Assembly (NCBI GenBank): GCA_023442845.1
Contig: JAEZXC010000050.1
Coordinates: 1 to 16,794, forward strand
Reading direction: 5' to 3'
Length of the DNA: 16,794 nt
Source: Actinomycetes bacterium
Lineage (GTDB): Bacteria; Actinomycetota; Actinomycetes; Actinomycetales; Demequinaceae
Shown here: one piece after another, positions 1 through 7,638 of the stretch
How the letters are laid out: the number at the start of each line of letters is the position of its first letter
Numbering within the stretch: the stretch's first letter is position 1
Notes under the pieces: generated by a model
What the model saw: the letters and a program-made list of their open reading frames with translations, nothing else
What the model was told of the DNA's origin: nothing
Databases searched by the model: none
Position numbers and translations under genes: made by a program

Positions 1-1670
1 GTGACTCCCCCATCGGTATGGCAATTCTCGACTCCGGTGGACGCTACGTCGAAGTCAACGCGGCCTTCGCGCGCATTGTGGGCCGTGACCCCTCGGCAAT
101 GGTGCACCGCCACTTTGGTGAGTTCACCCACCCCGATGACCTCCCCCGCGATCTCGAGTTGATGCAGCAGCTTGCCGAAGGCTCGGTGCCGTTCTACCAG
201 TTGCACAAGCGTCTGCTTCACCGGGAGGGTGACACCATCTGGGCGCGCGTGACCGTTTCCGACGTTTTGGCCGCCCATGATCCCCACGGCCACCATTACG
301 TGGCTCAGATTGAGGATGTGACGGAGATCCGCCGGGCCCGCGACTTGCTCGAGCGGCGCGCGCTCTACGACCACGTGACGGGTCTCGCAAACCGCACTCT
401 CCTCATGGATCGGCTTGAGCTCGCACTCGACACGCATGAGCAGCGCGCGGCGACGGTCGCGTGCATCTTTCTCGACATTGATCACTTCAAGGTGGTCAAT
501 GACTCGTTGGGGCACGACGCGGGAGACACACTTCTCGTCGAGCTCGCCCGCCGCCTCCAGGGCGCTGTACGTGCCGCCGACACGGTCGCCCGGCTTGGCG
601 GCGACGAGTTTGTTGTCGTCGTCGAGGATGTGATGGGCCCCGAAGCGGCTCTCGCGGTGACTCACGGCATCGCCCAAGCAATGCGTCAGCCCTTCAGCAT
701 CGACGGGCACGAACTCGAGCCCACCGTCTCCGCTGGTCTCGCAATGGCAGAACCGGGGATGGGCGCCGAGGCCCTCGTTCGCAATGCGGACATGGCGATG
801 TACGCGGCGAAGCAATCCGGCCGCGACCGTATCGAGGTGTTCGACGCGTCGATGCGCGAACATGCGCTCACCAAACTGTCGATTGAGTCCGAGTTGCGGA
901 CCGCCATTCGCGAGGGTGAACTCGTCGTTCACTATCAGCCGGTGGTCGATCTGATGACCCGCGAGGTTGTTGCGTACGAGGCGCTCGTGCGGTGGGAACA
1001 CCCCCAGCGCGGCTTGCTCCTCCCCGACGAGTTCATCCCCATCTCCGAAGACGCGAATCTCGTTGTTCCGCTGGGGGCCGCGGTGCTGCACAACGCGTGC
1101 CAATTCCTCGTCGATCGCCCCGGCTTCACCGGCAGGGTGTTTGTCAACGTCTCGACTCGCCAGATCGGCACCGCCGATCTCACGCGCGTGGTGCGCCAGG
1201 CGCTCGCCGCGACCGGGGCACGACCACGTCAGCTCAGCCTCGAGATCACGGAATCGGGCATGTTGATGGCAACAGCCGCAGCGCGCGCCGATCTCAAGGC
1301 CCTGACGGAACTCGGCTGCGAACTCATTCTCGATGATTTTGGTACTGGCTACTCCGCTCTTAGTTCAGTGCTTCAGAATCCCGTGTCGGGGCTCAAGCTC
1401 GCCCGTGACTTCACCTTGCGACTCGGCGATCGCGGCACCGGAGACCGCATCTCAACCGCAATCGCCACGCTGACGCGCTCTCTCGACATGTTCGGTGTCA
1501 TCGAGGGAATTGAGACCGAGGCGCAATGCGCTATTGCGCGCCGTCACGGCTGGCACCTTGGTCAGGGGTTCCTCTTTGGCCACCCCGTGCCCGCCTCTGC
1601 GATCACGATGGGGATGGAAGCCCTAGATGCGGCAGACGAATTGTCGGGTTCCACGCCCAGTACCGTCTAG
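1..1670 (+). CDS. PAS-GGDEF-EAL cyclic-di-GMP signalling protein (5' partial)
   Basis: The frame is open from base 3 to the stop at 1668-1670, so the true start lies upstream of the window; the ATG at 18 is internal because the codons before it (DSPIG) continue a typical PAS beginning. Numbering from that Met: PAS sensor domain about 1-105, diguanylate cyclase about 115-275 and EAL phosphodiesterase about 290-535. The cyclase has an intact GGDEF motif (194-198) and, just before it, an RAAD sequence matching the RxxD inhibitory site that binds product. The EAL domain keeps EALVRW, the NVS segment, EITE, DDFGTGYSAL, EGIE and QGFLFG. In place of the usual K-x-D-R motif it has LKLARDF, which keeps the Lys but loses the Asp. 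The protein probably makes and/or degrades cyclic-di-GMP in response to a ligand or redox cue. There is no membrane segment in the visible part. Confidence 0.93.
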   Translation, partial: DSPIGMAILDSGGRYVEVNAAFARIVGRDPSAMVHRHFGEFTHPDDLPRDLELMQQLAEGSVPFYQLHKRLLHREGDTIWARVTVSDVLAAHDPHGHHYVAQIEDVTEIRRARDLLERRALYDHVTGLANRTLLMDRLELALDTHEQRAATVACIFLDIDHFKVVNDSLGHDAGDTLLVELARRLQGAVRAADTVARLGGDEFVVVVEDVMGPEAALAVTHGIAQAMRQPFSIDGHELEPTVSAGLAMAEPGMGAEALVRNADMAMYAAKQSGRDRIEVFDASMREHALTKLSIESELRTAIREGELVVHYQPVVDLMTREVVAYEALVRWEHPQRGLLLPDEFIPISEDANLVVPLGAAVLHNACQFLVDRPGFTGRVFVNVSTRQIGTADLTRVVRQALAATGARPRQLSLEITESGMLMATAAARADLKALTELGCELILDDFGTGYSALSSVLQNPVSGLKLARDFTLRLGDRGTGDRISTAIATLTRSLDMFGVIEGIETEAQCAIARRHGWHLGQGFLFGHPVPASAITMGMEALDAADELSGSTPSTV

Positions 1671-1688
1671 GCAGGCAGAATCGTTCTC

Positions 1689-2264
1689 GTGGAACCGGGA
1701 TATGTAGGAGTTGCAGCGGCTGCGGCCCTCGCCGCATTGATGCTCGCACGGCCTGGTACCAAGAATCGCTCCAAGCGTCCAGGCGATCAGCGCCCACCAC
1801 GGCGGCTTCCACAGCGTTCACGTCCCAGCGGTTCCCGGCACTACCCGGGCGACTACACCGGGCCCGTCTACCCGATCTACTCCCCCAATCTCGATGGCCG
1901 TCCGGATCCCGGCGAAGTGGTGTGGACGTGGGTGCCCTTTGAGGACGATCACCGCCGTGGCAAGGATCGTCCAGTCCTGCTCATTGGCAGAGACAACACC
2001 TGGCTCCTTGCGCTCATGATGACGTCACGGGACCACGACGCCGATCCACCCCGGGCGGCAGGTGCGACCTCAGGCCCCCGCTGGATGGACGTGGGCCGCG
2101 GTGCGTGGGATCGTCAGGGACGTCCAAGCGAGGTGCGGCTTGACCGCATTATTCGCGTATACCCGGACGATGTACGCCGTGAAGGCGCGGTGCTCAACAA
2201 GGAGTTGTTTGATCGCATCGCTCGCGAGGTCGAAAAGCTCGCCTCGGGTCGAGATCACTGGTAG
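1689..2264 (+). CDS. Membrane-anchored PemK/MazF-family protein
   Basis: This 191-residue protein starts with GTG 18 bases after the stop of the preceding gene. Residues about 5-20 form an Ala/Leu-rich hydrophobic segment that looks like an N-terminal membrane anchor or uncleaved signal. A basic, Pro/Arg-rich linker follows to about residue 55. The C-terminal part has a PemK/MazF-like core: GEVVWTWVPFED at 75-86, then the KDRPVLLIG strand at 92-100, resembling the Gly-acidic-hydrophobic-Trp start and RP-V-L-V strand of the family. MazF proteins are usually mRNA interferases paired with a small antitoxin. No antitoxin-like gene is adjacent: the neighbours are a c-di-GMP protein and rpsT. Membrane-linked PemK-like proteins without a partner are, as I recall, common in actinobacteria, so toxin activity is unproven. 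The start is uncertain because no good ribosome binding site is visible. Confidence 0.72.
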   Translation: MEPGYVGVAAAAALAALMLARPGTKNRSKRPGDQRPPRRLPQRSRPSGSRHYPGDYTGPVYPIYSPNLDGRPDPGEVVWTWVPFEDDHRRGKDRPVLLIGRDNTWLLALMMTSRDHDADPPRAAGATSGPRWMDVGRGAWDRQGRPSEVRLDRIIRVYPDDVRREGAVLNKELFDRIAREVEKLASGRDHW

Positions 2265-2267
2265 AGT
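2262..2267 (+). promoter_or_regulatory. Candidate -10 box for rpsT
   Basis: TAGAGT fits the actinobacterial TANNNT -10 pattern and overlaps the TAG stop codon of the upstream gene. Transcription would begin about 7 bases later, giving an untranslated leader of roughly 50 bases before the rpsT GTG. I see no convincing -35 box 16-18 bases upstream, so this rests on the -10 alone. Confidence 0.35.
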
Positions 2268-2326
2268 TGGACGCCGTGTGCGCGCACCCGCGACGCACGA
2301 GACCACCTCACCACTCAAGGATTCAC

Positions 2327-2587
2327 GTGGCAAACATCAAGTCCAACATCAAGCGTATTGGCACGAACGAGAAGTCGCGCCTGCGTAACGTTGCCGTCAA
2401 GTCCGAGCTCAAGACCCACGTGCGCAAGGTTCGTGAGGCCATTGCTGCTGGCGACAAGACTGCCGCGCAGGCCGCCCTCCAGACTGCCTCGACCAAGCTC
2501 GACAAGGCTGCGTCGAAGGGTGTCATTCACTCGAACCAGGCCGCCAACCGCAAGTCGGCTTTGGCCAAGCAGGTGGGCGCTCTCTAA
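2327..2587 (+). CDS. rpsT: 30S ribosomal protein S20
   Basis: The 86-residue product begins (M)ANIKSNIKRI and has the basic, helical S20 pattern, including KSRLRN, KTAAQAAL and KGVIHSNQAANRKSAL near the C terminus. S20 binds 16S rRNA early in assembly of the small ribosomal subunit. The start is the GTG at 2327, preceded by AAGGA at 2317-2321 with a 5-base gap, and the protein then has normal family length. A longer in-frame opening from 2267 adds a low-complexity stretch not found in S20 and is rejected. The gene ends just before a strong terminator and converges with holA, the usual actinobacterial neighbour. Confidence 0.97.
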   Translation: MANIKSNIKRIGTNEKSRLRNVAVKSELKTHVRKVREAIAAGDKTAAQAALQTASTKLDKAASKGVIHSNQAANRKSALAKQVGAL

Positions 2588-2605
2588 GCGTCTTCTTCCC
2601 GTGGC

Positions 2606-2628
2606 AGGCCCCGCAATGCGGGGCCTTT
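2606..2628 (+). terminator. Rho-independent terminator after rpsT
   Basis: A perfect 9-base-pair stem, AGGCCCCGC (2606-2614) with GCGGGGCCT (2618-2626), closes a 3-base AAT loop and is followed by a short T run. It sits 18 bases after the rpsT stop and 15 bases before the holA stop on the other strand. The hairpin could also act on the holA transcript, but the T run is only on the rpsT side. Confidence 0.85.
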
Positions 2629-2642
2629 CGCGTTCCTGGGGC

Positions 2643-3644
2643 CTATTCGTCGGCGGCGAGTTCGGCGATGCGCCGCACCACACGCTCGACTGCAAATGCT
2701 GGTGCGCGCCCACCGCCCTTGACGGCGTGATCTGCCGCCGCAACGAGCTCAATGGCTGTTGCCAGGCGATCCGCGTCCCACTTGCGCAGTTCCCTCCGCG
2801 ACTTGTCGACTTGCCACGGGGCAATGCCCAAATCGCGTGTCGGATCGAGTCCGCGTCCGCGCGAGGCACCCACTTTTGCCAAGGTGCGCAGTTTCACTGC
2901 CATCGCCGCGATGAGCGGCACCGGGTCAACACCTGTCTCGAGCGCGTGACGCACGAGCGACAAGGCCCGCGCCTTGTCCCCCGCTACCGCAGCGTCGGTC
3001 ACATTGAATCCCGTCGCATTGACGCGAGTACCGTAATAGCGCGCGACTGTGGCCTCGTCGATCGACCCATCCACATCTTGCGTCAACTGCGCGCATGCGG
3101 CTGCCAACTGCGACACATCGGAGCCGACAGCATCAACGAGCGCCCGGACTGCGGCGGCGTGCACCTGCTTCTGAGCGCGGGAGAACTCGGCCGCGACAAA
3201 GTCGACGAGGTCGGCGTCGCGCGTGATCGCCGGGCATGCGTACTCCGGCACCGCGGCTGCCCGCATCGTGTCAAGCAGCTTCTTGCCTCGATTACCACCG
3301 CCGTGACGAACAATGACGACGGCCTCAGGATCTGCAGACGCGGTGAAGGCGAGCGCGTCGGCGAGAAAGTCGTCGTTCATCGCGGCTGCTTGCTCGATGA
3401 CAACGACGGCCGTGCCGCCGAACAGCGACGGGCTTGCTGCGGACACGAGTGCGCCCTTCGCATACGTCGCCGCATCCAGTCGTTGAACGTCCGCCTCAGG
3501 GTCTCGCTTCTTCACGGCGGCGACAATGAGGTCGACAGCCCGATTCCCCAGCAACTCTTCAGGGCCCGACACGAGCACGAGGGGTGCCGGCGATGCACGA
3601 TGCCACGGCTGCGCGGCGGACTTCGATCCCGTGGGCTTTGGCAC
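2643..3644 (-). CDS. holA: DNA polymerase III subunit delta
   Basis: This 333-residue protein matches HolA in length and layout. The delta subunit is the wrench of the clamp loader: it opens the sliding clamp so that the complex can load it on primed DNA. The N-terminal part contains LVSGPEELLGNRAV (24-37), the degenerate nucleotide-binding segment of the family. It is followed by VVVIEQAAAM-type strands and, near the C terminus, a helical collar region with GIAPWQVDKSRRELRKWD. The GTG start at 3644 lies 4 bases after the comEC stop, so it is probably translated by coupling to comEC; a G-rich stretch spanning that stop may serve as the ribosome binding site. The order comEA-comEC-holA is common in bacteria. 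It is the last gene of this minus-strand cluster. Confidence 0.94.
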   Translation of the reverse strand: MPKPTGSKSAAQPWHRASPAPLVLVSGPEELLGNRAVDLIVAAVKKRDPEADVQRLDAATYAKGALVSAASPSLFGGTAVVVIEQAAAMNDDFLADALAFTASADPEAVVIVRHGGGNRGKKLLDTMRAAAVPEYACPAITRDADLVDFVAAEFSRAQKQVHAAAVRALVDAVGSDVSQLAAACAQLTQDVDGSIDEATVARYYGTRVNATGFNVTDAAVAGDKARALSLVRHALETGVDPVPLIAAMAVKLRTLAKVGASRGRGLDPTRDLGIAPWQVDKSRRELRKWDADRLATAIELVAAADHAVKGGGRAPAFAVERVVRRIAELAADE

Positions 3645-3648
3645 GCCC

Positions 3649-5979
3649 CTAGCCTGCCATGGAGGGCAGACACTGCGCCGCCACTTTCTGCGTGCTCGTC
3701 ACGACGATGTCACCACACGCAGCGGTGGTGAGGACATGTGTCGCACGCCCGCTGTAGAGGGCAACGGTGTCGGGATGGGGATGGCCGTACGAGTTGTCCG
3801 TTCCCACACTGATCGCCGCAACCCGCGCCGTCACGGCATGTGCGAGGCGCTCGGATTGGACGCGCGAACCGTGATGGGCGACCTTGACGAGGTCAACGAC
3901 AACGCCGGACTGGACGCGCCGTGCAAGCGCATCTTGTGCCTGCGTTTCCATGTCGCCCATGAGCAGCGCGGTCGCCGCCCCCGAGGTGGCCCACACGACG
4001 ATGCTCGCATCGTTAAGTTCACTCTCGCGGACCGTCGTCAGGGCGCCCGCGTCGGGCCCGATCATCTCGACCCGCGCGGAGCCGTGCGTCGCGGCGTCTC
4101 CCACGCGCGGCACCGACACCTGAATTCCATGCCGCACGGCAACGTTCGCGGCATCGGCGTAAGCCGAATCGACGCCTGCTGCCGACACCCACACATGCTC
4201 CACCGTGACCGCATCGAGAATCTCGGCCACCGCACCATCATGGTCGGCGTGCGGATGAGTGAGGATGAGAAGCGGAATCGAGTCCACTCCGTGCGCGCGC
4301 AGGCACGCCACGCCCGCCCCGCCGGGTGGCCCGGTGTCGATCACCACGGCTGCACGGTCACCTGCCATGACAAGTGTCATGTCTCCTTGCCCAACGTCAC
4401 ACACGACGATCGCAGCATCGCGCACGCCCACGTGGACGTGCGCGGAAAGAACCGGCGATGCGAGCGACACGATGACCCCTGCGATCGCGGCGCCAGCGCG
4501 CCACGCAACCCGCATACGGCGGGTCATCGTTCCCCAGGCGACGAGTCCGCTCACGAGCGCAGCGAGCGCGACACCTCCTGCGCCTGATGGCCACGCCACC
4601 CATGCCCCCGGTGCAGTCGAGAAGGAGCGAGCTGCCCACACGACTGGCCACGCGCACCAGGACGCCACCATGAGCAGTGCCGCTCCACCAAGGGGCCACA
4701 CCTGACCGACAACCGCTCCGGCGAGGCCAATGAGGGTGACGGGAAAGGCCGCAAGGCCCGCGATGAGGTTGGCGGGCACAGCGTAGGGGCCGAGGCCGGG
4801 ATTGATCATGACAAGCAGCGGCCAACACGCAAGCCAGGCCGCCAGGGGGACGGAGATGGCAGTCGCAGCCGAGCGCACCATCCACCGCGCCAGGATGTCG
4901 CGCAAACGCGGCGCCCACACAACGATCGCCACAACGGCGAGGGCAGAAAGGTGGAGGCCGATGCTCGCGCCAAGGGCTGGCTCTACTGCGAGGAGCGTCA
5001 GGATGCCGACGCCGAGAGCAGGCAGTGCTTGCGATGGCCTCCCCCACCAGATGCCGATGGAGACAGCGAGCGCCATCGTCAGCGCGCGCTGCACCGACGG
5101 ATCGGCTCCCACAAAGATCGTGAGACACACCATCGCTGAGCCGAGAATGGCGGCCCGAGCCCACCTGCGGGCTACCGCAATCCGCAGCGCCGCCCCCAGC
5201 GCGAGGGTCACGATTGCGAAGTGCGAACCTGACACGGCGGTGAGATGAGTGAGGCTCGTCACGCGCATGGCATCGGTGAGGGCCGGAGTCATCTCGCGGG
5301 TGTCGCCGAGCACCATACCCGTCGTGAGCTCGCGAACATCAGCGTGGAGACCCTGTGCTTGGATTCGCGTCCGATCCCGTGCGGCCCCGAAAGCGCTCAA
5401 GACGGGGTCCGCGCGACCGCTCGCCTCGACGGTCGCGCCCCACACGACAAGATCGACGCGCGGGTCACGCGATGCGCGGGCATCACCGGTGACGACTACC
5501 TCGGCACCGATGTGCGGCACGTGAGCGTCGGTCACCACATCGACCGACGCTCGCGCCTGGCCGGGCTCCGAACACGGCTCGACACATGCGCGGTCAACGG
5601 CAACGCGGATCACGTGGCGTTCGGAGCCGGACCATGCGTCGGCACCAAGGGATCGCGGGTCCGAGACAACGACGCCGCGCACGAGCACACTGCCCCCCGC
5701 TTCGACTGCTTTCTGCACGTCGTCGGGCAAAGCAAGCGACGCTCGGACCGCACCGATGCCTGCGATGACGCACGCGAGCAGGCATGCGGTCGCAAGGACC
5801 TGGCCCAGTCGCCGAATGCGCTCGTGAGCGCGGCGCGTGTTCGCCGCTACAAAGCCGACGACGGCGAGTCCCGCAAGCACAGCACCCGCTACGAGCCACC
5901 GTTGCGTCCCTGCGACTAACGTGCACGTCGCCAACGCCACCACCGCGGCGGGTAGCGTGCGCCCATCATGCTCGATCAC
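3649..5979 (-). CDS. comEC: ComEC/Rec2-family DNA uptake channel protein
   Basis: A 776-residue polytopic membrane protein. ComEC forms the channel through which single-stranded DNA crosses the inner membrane during natural transformation. The N-terminal hydrophobic helices flank an extracytoplasmic OB-like region (about 90-200). The competence core contains the hallmark HLTAVSGSHFAIV (about 244-256) followed by many membrane helices. The C-terminal metallo-beta-lactamase-like domain begins near DVGQGD (about 525) and contains THPHADHDG (about 573-581), GDME and AHHGS (about 700). This HxHxDH-bearing form has the residues expected for a nuclease, proposed to degrade the non-transported strand. 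The GTG start overlaps the comEA stop by 4 bases (GTGA). Competence has not been shown in many actinobacteria carrying this gene, so function in uptake is inferred from family and linkage. Confidence 0.95.
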   Translation of the reverse strand: MIEHDGRTLPAAVVALATCTLVAGTQRWLVAGAVLAGLAVVGFVAANTRRAHERIRRLGQVLATACLLACVIAGIGAVRASLALPDDVQKAVEAGGSVLVRGVVVSDPRSLGADAWSGSERHVIRVAVDRACVEPCSEPGQARASVDVVTDAHVPHIGAEVVVTGDARASRDPRVDLVVWGATVEASGRADPVLSAFGAARDRTRIQAQGLHADVRELTTGMVLGDTREMTPALTDAMRVTSLTHLTAVSGSHFAIVTLALGAALRIAVARRWARAAILGSAMVCLTIFVGADPSVQRALTMALAVSIGIWWGRPSQALPALGVGILTLLAVEPALGASIGLHLSALAVVAIVVWAPRLRDILARWMVRSAATAISVPLAAWLACWPLLVMINPGLGPYAVPANLIAGLAAFPVTLIGLAGAVVGQVWPLGGAALLMVASWCAWPVVWAARSFSTAPGAWVAWPSGAGGVALAALVSGLVAWGTMTRRMRVAWRAGAAIAGVIVSLASPVLSAHVHVGVRDAAIVVCDVGQGDMTLVMAGDRAAVVIDTGPPGGAGVACLRAHGVDSIPLLILTHPHADHDGAVAEILDAVTVEHVWVSAAGVDSAYADAANVAVRHGIQVSVPRVGDAATHGSARVEMIGPDAGALTTVRESELNDASIVVWATSGAATALLMGDMETQAQDALARRVQSGVVVDLVKVAHHGSRVQSERLAHAVTARVAAISVGTDNSYGHPHPDTVALYSGRATHVLTTAACGDIVVTSTQKVAAQCLPSMAG

Positions 5980-6656
5980 ACCGTCGCGTCTTCACGAAGC
6001 CCCGCAAGCACGGCGGGGCCCACCCCGGACACCACATCGAGGTCGTCTACCGACGTAAACGGCCCATTTGCCTCGCGATGAGAAATGATGCGGGCAGCGA
6101 GCACCGGTCCCACCCCGGGCAAAGTCACTAGTTCCGCCTCGGACGCCGTGTTGAGGTTGACAAGGCCTCCTGCTTGAGCCTCGCTGGCCCCAACGGCGAT
6201 GCGCTCACCATCCCGCACGGGTCGGGCGAGATTGAGCGCGTCCATATCGGCCGCGTTCATCGCGCCCCCTGCCGCCTCGATCGCCTCGGCAACGCGCGCG
6301 CCGCTCTTCAGTTCGTAGAGCCCCGGCGACTTGACGTCCCCCGCAACATGGACGGTGACGGTGCCAGGCGACGCCGACATGGGCGCCGCGTCGCCCGCCA
6401 CCATCATTGCCGAGTCCGACGGCAGCGGCACCGTCTCGCCCTGCGGCGCACGCGGCCACCACAGAGCGACCGCCCCGATGAGGAGGAGCGCGCAGACCAG
6501 CGTCACCGCAACGCGGGTCGACATCACCCAGCGCCACGGGCGAGCTTCGCCTACAGGCGGGGCGTCAACCACGCCATGTGCTGCTTCGTAGGCGCGTGTT
6601 GCAGCAGCCCGCCACGCATCATTCACTCGCGTCTTTACGTCCTGCGCGTCGCTCAT
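5976..6656 (-). CDS. comEA: ComEA-family DNA-binding protein
   Basis: This 226-residue protein has a cytoplasmic N terminus, one membrane helix at about 49-67, an acidic linker, an SLBB domain at about 99-157 and a C-terminal double helix-hairpin-helix domain at about 165-225. The hairpins are marked by NLNTASEAELVTLPGVGP and VVSGVGPAVLAGL. ComEA binds double-stranded DNA outside the membrane and hands it to ComEC. The SLBB plus HhH arrangement is the usual one for actinobacterial and Firmicute ComEA. The start is ATG at 6656. There is no Shine-Dalgarno sequence in front of it; instead a TAGCGT box lies 6 bases upstream, suggesting a leaderless mRNA. The stop overlaps the comEC start, so the two are probably coupled. 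Confidence 0.94.
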   Translation of the reverse strand: MSDAQDVKTRVNDAWRAAATRAYEAAHGVVDAPPVGEARPWRWVMSTRVAVTLVCALLLIGAVALWWPRAPQGETVPLPSDSAMMVAGDAAPMSASPGTVTVHVAGDVKSPGLYELKSGARVAEAIEAAGGAMNAADMDALNLARPVRDGERIAVGASEAQAGGLVNLNTASEAELVTLPGVGPVLAARIISHREANGPFTSVDDLDVVSGVGPAVLAGLREDATV

Positions 6657-6668
6657 ACGGTGACGCTA
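6657..6668 (-). promoter_or_regulatory. Leaderless-type -10 box before comEA
   Basis: Read on the minus strand, TAGCGT (6668-6663) is followed by 6 bases and then the comEA ATG. TANNNT placed 6-7 bases before a start codon is the known signature of leaderless transcripts in actinobacteria and Deinococcus. The 94-base degV-comEA gap would then hold a second promoter inside the cluster. No good -35 box is visible. Confidence 0.45.
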
Positions 6669-6750
6669 CGAAAACGGCCTACCGCTCACGTGGTGGCGAC
6701 CCGGCTACTCGGGAAAGGCCGCATAGGCCGGCGTTGGGGACAGAAAGCAC

Positions 6751-7629
6751 CTAACGAGCGCGCAGTGCTGCCTCAACATCGGGATGGCAGTCCACGACAA
6801 CCGCAGCCAAGGCGCCCGGGCCCGCGTGTGCCGCAAGTGCCGCCGACAACCCGGCGATCACCACAGGCCAATCGCCACGCGTGCCAACTTGACGCGCAGA
6901 CTCCGCGACGAGAGCGTCGTCGCCCGATACTCCCATGAAGCCCGCAACGGGATGCCGCTGTGCTGGAGCTCGCGCCGCGATCCGTTCAAGAACTGCCTGA
7001 CGCGCCTTTGCCGAGGAACGCACCCGCTCGACCTGCTCCACCGCCCCGTTCACAACCCCCAACACGGGCCGCACCCCCAAAGCGTTTCCTACCGCCGCCA
7101 CTGCTGGCGACACGCGTCCTCCCCTCTTGAGGTACTCAAGAGTGTCGACGGTGAAGAGACACAGCGACGCACGCGACGCACGGCGCGCCTCAGCAACGAC
7201 GTCCGCAACCGCACCTCCTGCGCCTGCAACCGCCGCAGCTGACAGTGCCGCAAGGCCGTGCGCGAGGGACACCGTGCCAGAGTCCACCACGACGACGTCG
7301 ATATCTGCCGCCGCTGCCGCGGCTTCTACTGCGCCAGCAGTGCCCGACATCTTGCGCGATAGCGTGACAACAACGAGCGACTCGGCCCCGGCGTCGGCCG
7401 CCTGAGCGATGACACGCTGAATCGCCTCGGGCCCTGGCTGCGACGTGGTGACACGCTTGCCCGCGATGAGCGCCGCGACAACGTCAGCGGGCTCGATGCT
7501 TTCGCCCTCGTCGCGCGCCTCATCATCAATGATCACCTGCAGCGGGATGACGAAAACGCCCCACTGCGCGGCTAACTCCGCCGGCAGACAGGCCGAGGAA
7601 TCAGTGGCGACCACAACCCGCGCATTCAT
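6751..7629 (-). CDS. DegV family (FakB-like) fatty-acid-binding protein
   Basis: A 292-residue protein of normal DegV length. It begins with RVVVATDSSACLP, has TTSQPGPEAI (61-70) and LSRKMSGT (90-97), which match the lipid-head contact motifs of the family, and carries the hallmark TVDTLEYLKRGGRVS (160-174). DegV/FakB proteins bind a fatty acid and present it to the FakA kinase for phosphorylation. No fakA-like gene is in the window, so its partner, if any, lies elsewhere. Its start is 9 bases after the leuS stop, so it is very likely cotranscribed with leuS. The predicted ATG start directly gives the first beta strand, so no extra N terminus is needed. Confidence 0.9.
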   Translation of the reverse strand: MNARVVVATDSSACLPAELAAQWGVFVIPLQVIIDDEARDEGESIEPADVVAALIAGKRVTTSQPGPEAIQRVIAQAADAGAESLVVVTLSRKMSGTAGAVEAAAAAADIDVVVVDSGTVSLAHGLAALSAAAVAGAGGAVADVVAEARRASRASLCLFTVDTLEYLKRGGRVSPAVAAVGNALGVRPVLGVVNGAVEQVERVRSSAKARQAVLERIAARAPAQRHPVAGFMGVSGDDALVAESARQVGTRGDWPVVIAGLSAALAAHAGPGALAAVVVDCHPDVEAALRAR

Positions 7630-7638
7630 GCGGGCAGG

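Noticed and set aside
2358..3731. A 457-codon open frame on the plus strand
   Set aside because: It runs antisense to holA and out of frame over rpsT, is rich in Arg/Cys/His and has no recognisable domain. It is a shadow of GC-rich coding DNA.
6695..6735. Possible terminator between degV and comEA
   Set aside because: Only a 4-base GGCC stem with a 5-base loop can be drawn on the minus strand (GGCC-TATGC-GGCC), with a short T run. It is too weak to call.
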